Assembly: GCA_963779515.1 (NCBI GenBank)
Contig: CAVZYN010000002.1
Coordinates: 620,001-684,000, forward strand
DNA length: 64,000 nt
Direction: 5' to 3'
From: CAVZYN01 sp963779515
GTDB lineage: Bacteria > Pseudomonadota > Alphaproteobacteria > Rhizobiales > Hyphomicrobiaceae
In this document: positions 8,884 through 17,563 of the stretch, one piece after another
Layout of the letters: the number at the start of each line of letters is the position of its first letter
How positions within the stretch are numbered: the stretch's first letter is position 1
Notes under the pieces: model-generated
What the model was told of the DNA's origin: nothing
Databases searched by the model: none
Seen by the model: the letters and a program-made list of their open reading frames with translations, nothing else
Program-made: the position numbers and the translations under genes

Positions 8884-8907
8884 CGCCGATTGGACGGTCG
8901 TCGAATC

Positions 8908-8940
8908 CCAACCGCACTGGGCAAAACCTGGTGCGGTTGG
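8908..8940 (+). terminator. Strong stem-loop after the TRAP operon
   Basis: CCAACCGCAC (8908-8917) pairs perfectly with GTGCGGTTGG (8931-8940) across 13 bases. There is no T-run, so it may be a Rho-assisted terminator or an RNA-stabilising 3' hairpin of dctP mRNA, 24 bases after the stop. Confidence 0.5.
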
Positions 8941-9060
8941 CACTGCCAAGATGAGAACTTATCCCCGCTCTCCGGCCGGCGCGCATACTGCGGATTACTC
9001 GTCACACGGAAGCCACGGGCGCGCCGCTGAGTTTGTGGGTGAGGAGTGCCGCCGGATACG

Positions 9061-9136
9061 CTCGTGTGGCGGTTCGGAAGTTCCTATGCCGTCGCGGTGC
9101 ATGAATTTGGGAACTTCCGAACCAAAGCCACACGAG
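9061..9136. repeat. Long imperfect inverted repeat, copy 1
   Basis: The left arm at 9061-9084 (24 nt, core TTCGGAAGTTCC) pairs with the right arm at 9110-9136 (27 nt). The stem is two paired blocks interrupted by a three-base AAA bulge in the right arm, with a 25-nt loop (9085-9109). It sits in the gene-free stretch after dctP. Its design is mirrored by the next inverted repeat (9149-9229), which has the bulge on the opposite side. Confidence 0.75.
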
Positions 9137-9148
9137 CAAACCATTGCT

Positions 9149-9229
9149 GCTGGTGTCCCTTTCGTTTCCGAAGTTCGCGGGCCCGAAACGCGGCGGCCGG
9201 TGTGCGAACTTCGGAAACGGGACACCAGC
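9149..9229. repeat. Long imperfect inverted repeat, copy 2 (opposite orientation)
   Basis: The left arm at 9149-9178 (30 nt, core TTTCCGAAGTTCGC) pairs with the right arm at 9204-9229 (26 nt). The stem has an outer 11-bp and an inner 15-bp block separated by a four-base TTTC bulge in the left arm, and a 25-nt loop. Aligned to the reverse complement of copy 1 it has the same layout and the shared TTC-S-GAAGTTC core, while many paired bases differ in a compensating way. It is 12 bases from copy 1. Confidence 0.75.
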
Positions 9230-9530
9230 CAGATCAGCGAGGCTGGAGATTCCTGCCGGCCACGTGCATAGCCGTTCCCGTTTCGGCCACGTGGTTCAAC
9301 TCCCGATCAAGATGCGCGGGAGGATGGTGGTGTCACGATCCGAAAAGAGGGCCCACCCTCGTTGCGTGCCGGGGCGGCGTGAGCCGCATCAAAACAAATC
9401 TGAAATCACGAGGCCCGCCGCCCCGCTTTCGGCTTTCACGTCTTGCAACGGTGCTCCGAAAGAGGAGTGGCCGATTTTGGTGTTGCGACAAATACCAAAG
9501 CGGCTAGAAGCGGGGCAGGAGGATTGATCC
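9230..9530. other. Gene-free stretch with a repeated GGCCACGTG motif
   Basis: No convincing coding sequence is seen here. GGCCACGTG occurs twice as a direct repeat (9258-9266 and 9285-9293), each containing the self-complementary CACGTG. The rest shows no recognisable feature and ends with the ribosome binding site of the small gene at 9531. Confidence 0.5.
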
Positions 9531-9644
9531 ATGCCCAAAATGTCTGACGCACGCAGAAAGAGCATCCAAGCGAAGCAGCGCAAGGCAACGAACGCCGCGA
9601 AGCGCGCCGCCAAACTTGCAAAGCGCAAACGAAACAGTGCCTGA
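9531..9644 (+). CDS. 37-residue highly basic small protein
   Basis: A short open reading frame of 37 residues starting MPKMSDARRKSIQAKQRKAT. About 14 of 37 residues are Lys or Arg with many Ala, so it would form a positively charged helix. There is a strong ribosome binding site, GGCAGGAGG, seven to eight bases before ATG 9531. The composition suggests nucleic-acid binding (histone-tail-like or ribosome-associated), but no family is recognised with certainty. It stands alone, downstream of the paired inverted repeats and convergent with the caspase-family gene. Confidence 0.6.
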   Translation: MPKMSDARRKSIQAKQRKATNAAKRAAKLAKRKRNSA

Positions 9645-9735
9645 TGCGCCATCGGAGCACATCGCGCGGTTGACGCCTTCGTGGAACGCAGCTTTCAGCC
9701 TCAGTGATCCTGCGCCGGGTCGGTTGGAGTGCGGC

Positions 9736-11499
9736 CTAGCGTCTTGGAGCCGCGACGGCCGACGAACATCCGCCGGTCAAGCAGAACGGGCGGCCGCCGA
9801 GTTCGCTATAAACCGCTGGCCGCTGCGCATGATTGAATCTACGTGCGGCCTGCTCGACTTCCGTCTTGAGATCTTCGCCAAGCCTGGCGAGTTCGACTCC
9901 CAGACGCGCGAGGTGCTGCAGCAGGATGCGCGCAAAGATGGAATGTCCCGGAGTTGAGGAGTTGTCGCCAGGATTGTCCATGGCTTGCTGTCCCGATGAT
10001 GCCGAAAAGATAACAAATTCGCCGTTCGCGGGCTCGATGGGCGCCGGTCCGTGCTGGATCACAAGCGATCGCGTGTTGGCGATCCCGATCGGGCGGTCGC
10101 GGCATGAGTCGACGATGACAATTCGAACTTTGGCGCCTTTGGACTTCAACGCGTCCAGTAGGTGCGGCAGCGAGATCGCCTCGAGTTTCGCGAGCTGGTG
10201 GAAATCCGGGCCGTAGGCCGGAATGCTCCGGGGCAGCAAGAAATTCTGCCGGTCGATTTCCATGCCGTGGCCGGCGAAGAAAACGGCGACAGTATCGCCC
10301 GGCTCGATGATGCGCAGAAAATTGATCCAGAGCTTGTTGAAGGTGGAGCGATCTACATCAAGGGCGACGGCCGAAATCGCGAAACCTATTTTTGAGAGCG
10401 CCTGGGCGATTGCCTTCGCATCGGCGACCGCGGTCTTGAGCTGGCTCTCGGCCCCCAAATGGTCATACACATTTATCCCGGCGACGAACGCATGCCGGCG
10501 TCCTTCATGTGAATTGGAAATTGGCCCAGGTTTCATTCTACCGGCGCGCTCCGGTGCGAGCGACGCGATCGCCTGCTTCATTTGGCCGGCATGCTTGCGC
10601 AGTCCCTTGAACCGATTTGCGGCGCCGCGCGTTTGAGCATCATCCTCGAGGTCTTCGGGTTGACCGAATTCTACTGAGCCAGGCGTGATGCCGTCGCGGG
10701 ACAAAGCGACCGCCGCGTTCGTGCCGAGCGATGAGGCTGGAAACGGGCGAAACGTCGAGGCGATGGCATAGACCACGGGTGCAAGAGCGGTTCGGCACCC
10801 GGCATCGGTTGACTGCCGGCTATGCATGATGATGAGCGCGCGCAGTTCCCAAGCCTCGGCTTGCGCGCGTACATAGAAACAAACATGATTGCTTTGCATG
10901 CCTTCAATGACAAACGAGTTGGCGTGTCGCGCCTCGTATGTCACATGCCGGTTTGGCAGCGACTTTGTGTGTTCCAGAAAGCTCGAGAGCGTGTGCAGAT
11001 ATTGCGGAATGCTTTGAATCTGGACGCTGAAATCGTGGTCGTGGCTGTGCCAGATATGACCCCATACAGCCGGTGACGGTTCTCCGAGTAGGTTCCGCGG
11101 GAGGCCAATTCTGATGTTGGTCTGCGGATCGATCGCAATCTCAAATCCTGCACGAAGCCGCGCACCGTTACCTTGCTCGATCAAGGTCTGAAGCTGAGGC
11201 GGCGTCAGCCGTCCAGTCGGTTCGAAATCGTTGCGCCGCTGGAAACGTTCGATCGCTGCCTTGACCCCGTCGGCTTGGGCGCGGCCAATCTCGACGTGAA
11301 GTTCGCCAAGCCAGATCAACATCTCTTGGATGGTGACGCTGTCCTTGATCTTGGCGGAGTCGTGCGCCGATCGGAACTCGTCGTGCCGGAATTCCTGGGC
11401 GACCGTTCCTTGATCGATCAACAACGATGCATTGGAGGCAAAGACCAGTGCAAACCCCAGCACCGGACTTAGTCTCGTTCGGACCCGCACTGCCTGCAT
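9736..11499 (-). CDS. Secreted caspase-family (peptidase C14) protein with N-terminal peptidoglycan-binding-like domain
   Basis: A 587-residue protein. The N-terminus MQAVRVRTRLSPVLGFALVF forms a signal peptide. A peptidoglycan-binding-like repeat follows (around residues 53-110, with AIERFQRRNDFEPTGRLTP). The middle part is unassigned. The C-terminal third is a caspase-like p20 domain with the catalytic pair His411 in VFFAGHGMEI and Cys466 in IVIVDSCRDRP, preceded by HAFVAGINVYDH. Bacterial C14 proteins are arginine/lysine- or Asp-specific cysteine proteases of mostly unknown role. ATG 11499 has GGAG nine bases upstream; an upstream ATG at 11538 would spoil the signal peptide. It is a single-gene unit. 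Confidence 0.85.
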   Translation of the reverse strand: MQAVRVRTRLSPVLGFALVFASNASLLIDQGTVAQEFRHDEFRSAHDSAKIKDSVTIQEMLIWLGELHVEIGRAQADGVKAAIERFQRRNDFEPTGRLTPPQLQTLIEQGNGARLRAGFEIAIDPQTNIRIGLPRNLLGEPSPAVWGHIWHSHDHDFSVQIQSIPQYLHTLSSFLEHTKSLPNRHVTYEARHANSFVIEGMQSNHVCFYVRAQAEAWELRALIIMHSRQSTDAGCRTALAPVVYAIASTFRPFPASSLGTNAAVALSRDGITPGSVEFGQPEDLEDDAQTRGAANRFKGLRKHAGQMKQAIASLAPERAGRMKPGPISNSHEGRRHAFVAGINVYDHLGAESQLKTAVADAKAIAQALSKIGFAISAVALDVDRSTFNKLWINFLRIIEPGDTVAVFFAGHGMEIDRQNFLLPRSIPAYGPDFHQLAKLEAISLPHLLDALKSKGAKVRIVIVDSCRDRPIGIANTRSLVIQHGPAPIEPANGEFVIFSASSGQQAMDNPGDNSSTPGHSIFARILLQHLARLGVELARLGEDLKTEVEQAARRFNHAQRPAVYSELGGRPFCLTGGCSSAVAAPRR

Positions 11500-11789
11500 G
11501 ACACGTTCTCCGTGGCCGAGAGAAATCGTGTGCCCCACATTGCCGACTACTACCGTTTGCCCTCAAGGTTAAGATTATGACACTCTACGGCAATCTTCGT
11601 TGAGCAGACATCGGCCAAAGGTCCGGTCGGCAGGACCGTTGGTCTGATGCGACGACGTGAGTTCGCGTCTGTACTGCCTCCATCAACGCGCTGAGCACAT
11701 TGGTAGAACTGAAAGACGTTTGGCGGCTGATGGTTTGCGCAAGGTAAAAAATAATTTAGTGCTGCCTGTCGCCGCAGCGTGACGACACA

Positions 11790-13928
11790 TCACGGTCCGA
11801 GACGGATACCTTCCGTCTCGGCTTGCTGAACAAGCATTGCTGCGTCTTCGGGCAGCAGATAGCGCGCCGCTACCAGCTTTTCCGCCGCCGTCTTCACCGC
11901 CGCCGCATAGACCTCCTTGGTTGGATAGCGCTCTTCGATCGAGAGGCGCGGGTCGCGGGCGTCGAGGCGCTCCTGCTTGGTGCGCGCGAACGGAATGAAG
12001 CTGCCCTGCAGCGAGCAGAAGCCATCCTCGAAGCGGTCTTTGCGGCCGAGGTTCCAGCCCGTGTAGGTGCCGATCGGCACTTGCAGGTGCACGGAGCGTA
12101 AGCCGCCGATGTCGTTGCCGTCGGCATCCACCTGCGGCGCCAGGATGCCGTAAGAGGCGGTGCCGACCTTTGGCGGCTCAATGGTGATGACGCCGCTCGA
12201 ATCGGCGGCGCGATATTGTGGCCCGTAATTCAGCGTGTGCAGCGTGTTGTGCACTTTCAGCGCTCGCACGGCGGGGCGGGGCACGTTGCCATATTTGTTT
12301 TCGGGGATCGGCGGGAACTCCACCCGATCAGGGGCGACGAGCGATCCATCGGCGATGCGTGGCACGGCGCTCGGTGGTGGCGCCTTGTTGGTCTTCACCC
12401 AATCGGCGAGGCCGGTGAGCAGCGCGCGCATGGTCCACATTTGTGGATTGGGATTGCCTTGCTGCTGGCAGTTCCCGAACGGCGGCGCGGTCGGCAGCGG
12501 ATAGGGCGCCGTGCCGTGTTGGGTCGAGGCCATGATGTAGGTGCGCACGCTGTCGGGATCTTTGACGTCGCGTAAGCCGAGCGGGTCGGTGAGGCCGAGC
12601 GATTGGCGGCCTTCCCAGACCTCGAGCGCGGTTGCGACATGGAAGATCTTCGGGCAGGTGTTGGTGGCGTTGCAACGATCGAGCACGCCTTGGGTGCGGC
12701 CGGTGATCGGATCGTTGAGGCGGGCGTAGTGGAACGGGAAGTCATAGGCCGGGTAGAGGTGATCGACCTGATCGCCCCAGGCGCGGCCGGGCTGGGCAAA
12801 GCGAATGTTCATCGCATGCATGCCGCCACCGATGTGCGGATAGGCGCCTTCGTAGGCCGTGCGGCCGTTTTCGTCGCGATTGAAGCCGAGATGGATGAAG
12901 GTGCGCATGAAACGGCCGCTCTGCGAGGTGCCGAGTAGGATCGCCTTCTGGCCCGCGCGATAGACCGGATTGGCTTTGCCGGTGCTGTCGCGCGGCTCGT
13001 TCTTGAGGAACGATCCGATGTCGCGGGTCGCGGCAAATCCGAGGCCCATGAGGGTTGGGTCCTTGGCGCGATAAACCAGTTCGTAGAAGCGCCCCGGTTG
13101 GAAGCCCGCGGGCATGCAGACTTGCTTGTCGTTGGGGGTGACGGCGCCTGCGTCGTTGCAAGCGCCAAAACTCCAGTCGGTGTTGGGAACCGCGACGCGC
13201 GGCTCGCTCTCTTTCGCGCGCACCGTCATCTTCGGCAGGAAGCCGTCGGCGAGCGCGGTTTTGTTGTCGGTCGAGACGGTGGGATAACTCTCGGTGACGT
13301 TGGTCGTGAACCATCCAGCGGAGAGATTGAGCGTCTTGGCGGGCGCCGCCGTCGTCAGTTCTGCGCGCACGAGGCCGGTGACGGGGGCACCGTTCGCGCC
13401 TTTCGCGGCGGGTGCTTGCATGGTGAGGCGGCCATCGCCGGGGGCGACATCGGGCTGCCAGCCGTACCAGACGATGGTGTAGCCGGCCTTCAACAGAAAG
13501 CCGTCGCCGGGGTCGCTGAGATTGTTGCGCTCGGTTTGGTTGCCCTTGAGCCCGGCCATGAAGTTGCCGAACAGAAGTTTGCGGCCGCGGTTGTGGACTT
13601 CGACCAGCAACAGGCCGTTGCCCTTCGCAAGATCGGCCGGCCTCAGGATGTCGATGTCGGTTGAATACTCGACGCGGCCGCGCGTATTCTTCGGCCCAAG
13701 CTTGATGTCCTGGATGATGGCGTTCTGCGCGAGATCGGGATCGACTTCGCCATAGGCCTTGCCGGTGAGGCGCACGTAGCCGCCGGCGGTGCCGAAGGCC
13801 TGGCCGCCGAACGCCGGCTCTTCCTTGGCGATCTCGATGCGGGTGATGCGGGCCTCGGCCCGCGGCGCGTTCGAGGCGAATCCTATGATGGTGGCCAGTG
13901 CCGCCATTATCCAACGCCCGAGCGTCAT
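11790..13928 (-). CDS. Secreted alpha/beta hydrolase domain-containing protein (Abhydrolase_10-like)
   Basis: A 712-residue protein with a signal peptide (MTLGRWIMAALATIIGFASN, cleavage near AEA). It shows the pattern of a large hydrolase family in Proteobacteria: an N-terminal beta-rich region (FGTAGGYVRLTGKAYGEVDP, GYTIVWYGWQPDV), then a nucleophile elbow LLGTSQSGRFMRTFIHLGFN around the middle and a late His-containing segment. Substrates of this family are poorly known; esters are likely. It is divergent from the aldehyde dehydrogenase gene at 14118 with 189 bases between, which suggests a shared control region and possibly a shared ester/alcohol/aldehyde route. Confidence 0.8.
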   Translation of the reverse strand: MTLGRWIMAALATIIGFASNAPRAEARITRIEIAKEEPAFGGQAFGTAGGYVRLTGKAYGEVDPDLAQNAIIQDIKLGPKNTRGRVEYSTDIDILRPADLAKGNGLLLVEVHNRGRKLLFGNFMAGLKGNQTERNNLSDPGDGFLLKAGYTIVWYGWQPDVAPGDGRLTMQAPAAKGANGAPVTGLVRAELTTAAPAKTLNLSAGWFTTNVTESYPTVSTDNKTALADGFLPKMTVRAKESEPRVAVPNTDWSFGACNDAGAVTPNDKQVCMPAGFQPGRFYELVYRAKDPTLMGLGFAATRDIGSFLKNEPRDSTGKANPVYRAGQKAILLGTSQSGRFMRTFIHLGFNRDENGRTAYEGAYPHIGGGMHAMNIRFAQPGRAWGDQVDHLYPAYDFPFHYARLNDPITGRTQGVLDRCNATNTCPKIFHVATALEVWEGRQSLGLTDPLGLRDVKDPDSVRTYIMASTQHGTAPYPLPTAPPFGNCQQQGNPNPQMWTMRALLTGLADWVKTNKAPPPSAVPRIADGSLVAPDRVEFPPIPENKYGNVPRPAVRALKVHNTLHTLNYGPQYRAADSSGVITIEPPKVGTASYGILAPQVDADGNDIGGLRSVHLQVPIGTYTGWNLGRKDRFEDGFCSLQGSFIPFARTKQERLDARDPRLSIEERYPTKEVYAAAVKTAAEKLVAARYLLPEDAAMLVQQAETEGIRLGP

Positions 13929-14117
13929 TGTCTCACTCCCTCGTGTGTTTGAGGCCTTGGAGTTTGACCCCTTTGAAACAAGGCTAGTCGGGCGTCAGAA
14001 GTCCGTCCATCGGCACCCGGTGCATGGCACCTGTTCGGCGTTCGCGATGCCATCGGCGGCTTGACCGGCGCACGGGCGAGGCGTATCGGCCAATCGTCCA
14101 TCTCGGAGACTTCAGCC

Positions 14118-15554
14118 ATGGCCAGTCCCAACACCTTGAAATTCTACATCGACGGCGCCTGGGTCGATCCAATCGAGAAGCGGACGATGCCCGTCATCAA
14201 TCCGGCGACGGAGGCCGTTACGGGCGAGGTCGCCATGGGCTCCGCCAGGGACGTCGACAAGGCGGTGGCGGCGGCGCGCGCGGCGTTCGCGACCTTTGGC
14301 GTCACGACGCGCGAGCAGCGCCTGGCGCTGCTGGAAAAGATCAGCGGTATTTACAAGCGGCGCTTGGGCGAGATGGGGGCGGCCATCAGTCAGGACATGG
14401 GCGCACCGATCACGTTCGCGACGCGCTTTCAGGCCGGCGCGGGCTTTGGCCATTTCAAGACCGCCTTCGATCTGCTGAAGGATTACCCGTTCGAGGAAAA
14501 ACTCGGCGGCACCGAACTCATCCGCGAGCCGATCGGGGTCGCCGGCATGATCACGCCGTGGAACTGGCCGGCGAACCAGATCGCCTGCAAGGTCGCGGGC
14601 GCGTTGGCGGCCGGCTGCACGATGGTGTTGAAGCCCTCCGAGCTGGCACCCCGGTCGGCTGCCGTGATGGCGGACATCCTGCACGAGGCGGGTGTGCCGA
14701 AGGGTGTCTTCAACATGATCCACGGTGACGGCCCCAACGTCGGCGCCGCACTCGCCGCGCATCCCGGCATCGACGTGATTTCGTTCACGGGCTCGACGCG
14801 AGCCGGCATCGAGGTCGCAATTCGCGCGGCGCCGACCGTCAAGCGCGTTGGCCAAGAACTCGGCGGCAAGTCGGCAAACATACTTCTCGACGACGTGGAT
14901 TTTCCGAAGATGGTGGCGGAGGGCGTCAAGCTCTGCTTCCGCAACTGCGGCCAGTCGTGCAATGCGCCGACGCGGATGCTGGTGCCGGCCGCGCGCCTGA
15001 GCGAGGTCGCCAAGATCGCAAAGGCTGCCGCGGAGGCGATCAAGGTCGGCGATCCGGCGGACGAGGCGACCGAGATGGGCCCTGTCGTCTCGGTCGCGCA
15101 ATGGTCGAAGATCCAGGGCTACATTCAAAAGGGCATCGAGGACGGCGCGACGCTTGTGACTGGCGGTCCGGGCAAGCCCGACGGCCTCGACAAAGGCTTC
15201 TATGTGCGCCCGACCGTGTTTGCGAACGCTACTCCCGAGATGACCATCGCGCGCGAGGAGATCTTCGGCCCGGTGCTGACGATCCTCGGCTACAAGGACG
15301 AGGCGGATGCCGTGCGGATCGCCAATGACAGCCCGTTTGGCCTTGCGGCGTACGTCAGTTCAGCGGATCGCGCCAGAGCGCAGCGCGTCGCGCGCCAGAT
15401 TCGCGCCGGCATGGTGCACGTCAACTTGGCGCCCGCCGATGGCAAGGCGCCGTTCGGCGGTTACAAGCAGTCCGGCAACGGCCGCGAGTGGGGCCGCTTC
15501 GGCATCGAGGAATATCTCGAGGTCAAAGCGGTGATGGGTTGGAACGCGGCTTGA
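14118..15554 (+). CDS. NAD(P)-dependent aldehyde dehydrogenase
   Basis: A 478-residue ALDH-superfamily enzyme oxidising an aldehyde to an acid. Landmarks: PWNWP (about 147-151), KPSE (172-175), the FTGSTRAG cofactor loop, the general base Glu247 in QELGGKSAN and the nucleophile Cys281 in RNCGQSCNAPTR, then EEIFGPVL. Length is normal. ATG 14118 is used because the conserved N-terminus begins a few residues later. An upstream ATG at 14061 gives a non-conserved extension. The next gene starts 14 bases after the stop, indicating an operon with the DSD1-type enzyme. Confidence 0.9.
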   Translation: MASPNTLKFYIDGAWVDPIEKRTMPVINPATEAVTGEVAMGSARDVDKAVAAARAAFATFGVTTREQRLALLEKISGIYKRRLGEMGAAISQDMGAPITFATRFQAGAGFGHFKTAFDLLKDYPFEEKLGGTELIREPIGVAGMITPWNWPANQIACKVAGALAAGCTMVLKPSELAPRSAAVMADILHEAGVPKGVFNMIHGDGPNVGAALAAHPGIDVISFTGSTRAGIEVAIRAAPTVKRVGQELGGKSANILLDDVDFPKMVAEGVKLCFRNCGQSCNAPTRMLVPAARLSEVAKIAKAAAEAIKVGDPADEATEMGPVVSVAQWSKIQGYIQKGIEDGATLVTGGPGKPDGLDKGFYVRPTVFANATPEMTIAREEIFGPVLTILGYKDEADAVRIANDSPFGLAAYVSSADRARAQRVARQIRAGMVHVNLAPADGKAPFGGYKQSGNGREWGRFGIEEYLEVKAVMGWNAA

Positions 15555-15568
15555 TCGACGAGGTCTTG

Positions 15569-16708
15569 ATGATACGCATGCCGCCCGCTCAAGCGGGCCA
15601 GGAGTTTGCCGAGGTCGATACGCCGGCGCTGATCCTCGATCTCGACGCCTTCGAGCGCAACCTCGATCGCATGGCCGCGTTCAGCACAAGGTCGGGCGTT
15701 GCCATCCGCCCGCACGCCAAGGCTCATAAGTCGCCCGAGATCGCGCGCCTGCAGATCTCGCGCGGAGCGGTCGGGGTGTGCTGCCAAAAAGTGTCCGAGG
15801 CCGAAATCCTCGTCGATGGCGGGATCAGCGACGTGCTGGTGGCGAACGAGATCGTGGGTGCGCCGAAGCTCAAACGCCTTGCGGCATTGGCGACGCATGC
15901 GCGGGTCGGCGTCTGCATCGACGATGCTGCCGCTGTCGCGGAATTGGCGCATGCGGCGGCTGACGCTGGAACACTTCTCAATGTGCTCGTCGAACTCGAT
16001 GTCGGCCAGGGACGCTGTGGCATGGCCGCAGGTGAACCGGCGGCGCGTCTCGCACAAGCCATCGCGCGCGAAAAGCATCTGCGGTTCGCGGGGCTGCAAG
16101 CGTACCACGGTACGGCCCAGCACACGCGGCTGGCGGCCGAGCGGGCCGAACACGTCGCCAGCGCCGTTGCCAAAGTGAAAGAGACGCTGCGCGCGCTTGC
16201 CGCCGCCGGGCTCGCGTGTCCGAGTGTCACGGGAGCCGGAACCGGCACGCACGAGATCGAGGCCGCAAGCGGCGTCTATACCGAGTTGCAACCCGGTTCC
16301 TACATTTTCATGGATGCCGACTATGGGCGCAACCTCGATGCGTCGGGGAAGCCGTATCAGGCGTTCGAGAATGCGTTGTTTGTGGCTGCAACTGTCATGA
16401 GCGCTGCGGCGCCGGAGCGCGCTGTCGTCGATGCGGGACACAAGGCACTTGCCGTCGACAGTGGCATGCCCGAGCCGTGGCAGTTGGCGGGCGTGCGCTA
16501 TCACCGTCCTTCGGATGAACACGGCGTCTTGGATTTGAGCCAGTGCAATGACCGGCCGAGGCGCGGCGATCGTGTGCTTCTGGTGCCGGGCCACTGCGAC
16601 CCGACTGTCAACCTGCACGATTGGTATGTCGGCGTTCGTGGCCTGCACACCAAAGCCGCGAAAGTCGAGGTGGTGTGGCCGGTGGCGGCGCGGGGGGCGC
16701 TGTTTTGA
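15569..16708 (+). CDS. DSD1-family PLP enzyme (D-threonine aldolase / D-serine dehydratase-like)
   Basis: A 379-residue fold-III (alanine-racemase-like) PLP enzyme. The N-terminal barrel begins DTPALILDLDAFERNLDRM, and the lysine of RPHAKAHKSP is the expected Schiff-base residue. The C-terminal VPGHCDPTVNLHDWY supplies the His and Cys that bind zinc in D-serine dehydratases. It could therefore cleave or dehydrate a D-hydroxy amino acid. GAGG nine bases upstream supports ATG 15569; a second ATG lies at 15578. The aldehyde formed by an aldolase reaction could be taken up by the adjacent aldehyde dehydrogenase, which is inference from gene order. Confidence 0.85.
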   Translation: MIRMPPAQAGQEFAEVDTPALILDLDAFERNLDRMAAFSTRSGVAIRPHAKAHKSPEIARLQISRGAVGVCCQKVSEAEILVDGGISDVLVANEIVGAPKLKRLAALATHARVGVCIDDAAAVAELAHAAADAGTLLNVLVELDVGQGRCGMAAGEPAARLAQAIAREKHLRFAGLQAYHGTAQHTRLAAERAEHVASAVAKVKETLRALAAAGLACPSVTGAGTGTHEIEAASGVYTELQPGSYIFMDADYGRNLDASGKPYQAFENALFVAATVMSAAAPERAVVDAGHKALAVDSGMPEPWQLAGVRYHRPSDEHGVLDLSQCNDRPRRGDRVLLVPGHCDPTVNLHDWYVGVRGLHTKAAKVEVVWPVAARGALF

Positions 16709-16817
16709 AGCGGACTTGAGGCCGTATCCGTGTCATCACTCGGTCACAACTCGTTAGCACTTGTAGAATAGGCAATCGCCCCCACATCAAGCGGGGCTGC
16801 AAAGGGAGGTTCCTACG

Positions 16818-17508
16818 ATGAATTCCGAAGAACGCAACATGATATCCGGCCTTTTTGACCGCATGCGCAGCTTTGGCGCGCCCGAAAAGGATCGTGATGC
16901 CGAGGCGCTGATCGCCCAAAGCGTCCGGGCGATGCCGGATGCGCCGTACATGCTGGTGCAGTCGGTGCTGGTGCAGGAGCATGCGCTGCAGCAGGCCGGC
17001 CAGCGCATTGAGGAACTCGAAGCGCGGGTTGCCCAACTCGAAGCAAATGGCGGCCGTGCCGCCCAGGCGTCGGGGCGGCGGCTTCCTTGGCGGCTTGTTC
17101 GGCGGTGGCCGATCGACGCCATCAGTGCCAGCGCGTCCGCAGCCCTCGAACTACGCGCCGCCAGCGCAAGCTGCGAGCCCGTGGGGCCGTGGCTCGCAGC
17201 AGCAGCCTGCGCAAGCGGGCGGGGGCGGTGGCGGCTTCATGAAGACAGCGATGGCGACGGCAGCTGGCGTTGCCGGCGGCATGATCCTCGCTGACAGCAT
17301 TCGCGGCATGATGAACTCGGGGTCGAGCCCGTTTGGGTCCTCTAACGCCAATGCGGCCGAGGGCGGGAACACCAGCACGGCGAGCAACGAACCGCAGTAC
17401 CAGGATCCGAACAACAACGATCCAGGCAACTACGACGCCCAGCAGCAGGATGCCGGATACGATGACGGCGGCGACTTCGGTGGCGATGGCGGTGGTATGG
17501 ATCTCTGA
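16818..17508 (+). pseudogene. DUF2076 protein, frameshifted
   Basis: The first 85 residues (MNSEERNMISGLFDRMRSFG, then a coiled-coil IEELEARVAQLEA) are a DUF2076 N-terminus. The remainder, FLGGLFGGG, a Pro/Gln linker, a GGGGGGFMKTAMATAAGVAGG hydrophobic segment and an acidic C-terminus ending GGGMDL, lies in the +1 frame. Removing one G from the run GGGG at 17072-17075 restores one continuous protein of about 229 residues reading ASGGGFLGGLFGGG. There is a good ribosome binding site (GGGAGGTTCCTACG). Function of the family is unknown, though it is often described as periplasmic or ligand-binding. Either a sequencing error or a real frameshift. Confidence 0.75.
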
Positions 17509-17537
17509 GCCAGCATCCGTGACGTGAAATTTGAAGC

Positions 17538-17559
17538 GGGCGCGGGTCATTCCGCGCCC
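17538..17559. terminator. Terminator hairpin between convergent DUF2076 and Lrp genes
   Basis: GGGCGCGG (17538-17545) pairs perfectly with CCGCGCCC (17552-17559) over a six-base loop, with T-rich sequence on the right. It lies in the 55-base convergent gap and could serve both genes. Confidence 0.6.
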
Positions 17560-17563
17560 GTTG

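Noticed and set aside
8864..9507. Overlapping plus- and minus-strand frames in the hairpin region
   Set aside because: They read through the inverted repeats, carry no domain and have no good start signals.
17072..17075. Programmed ribosomal frameshifting as an explanation for the split genes
   Set aside because: The runs are only four bases, no slippery heptamer plus stimulator is evident, and the sites differ from gene to gene.
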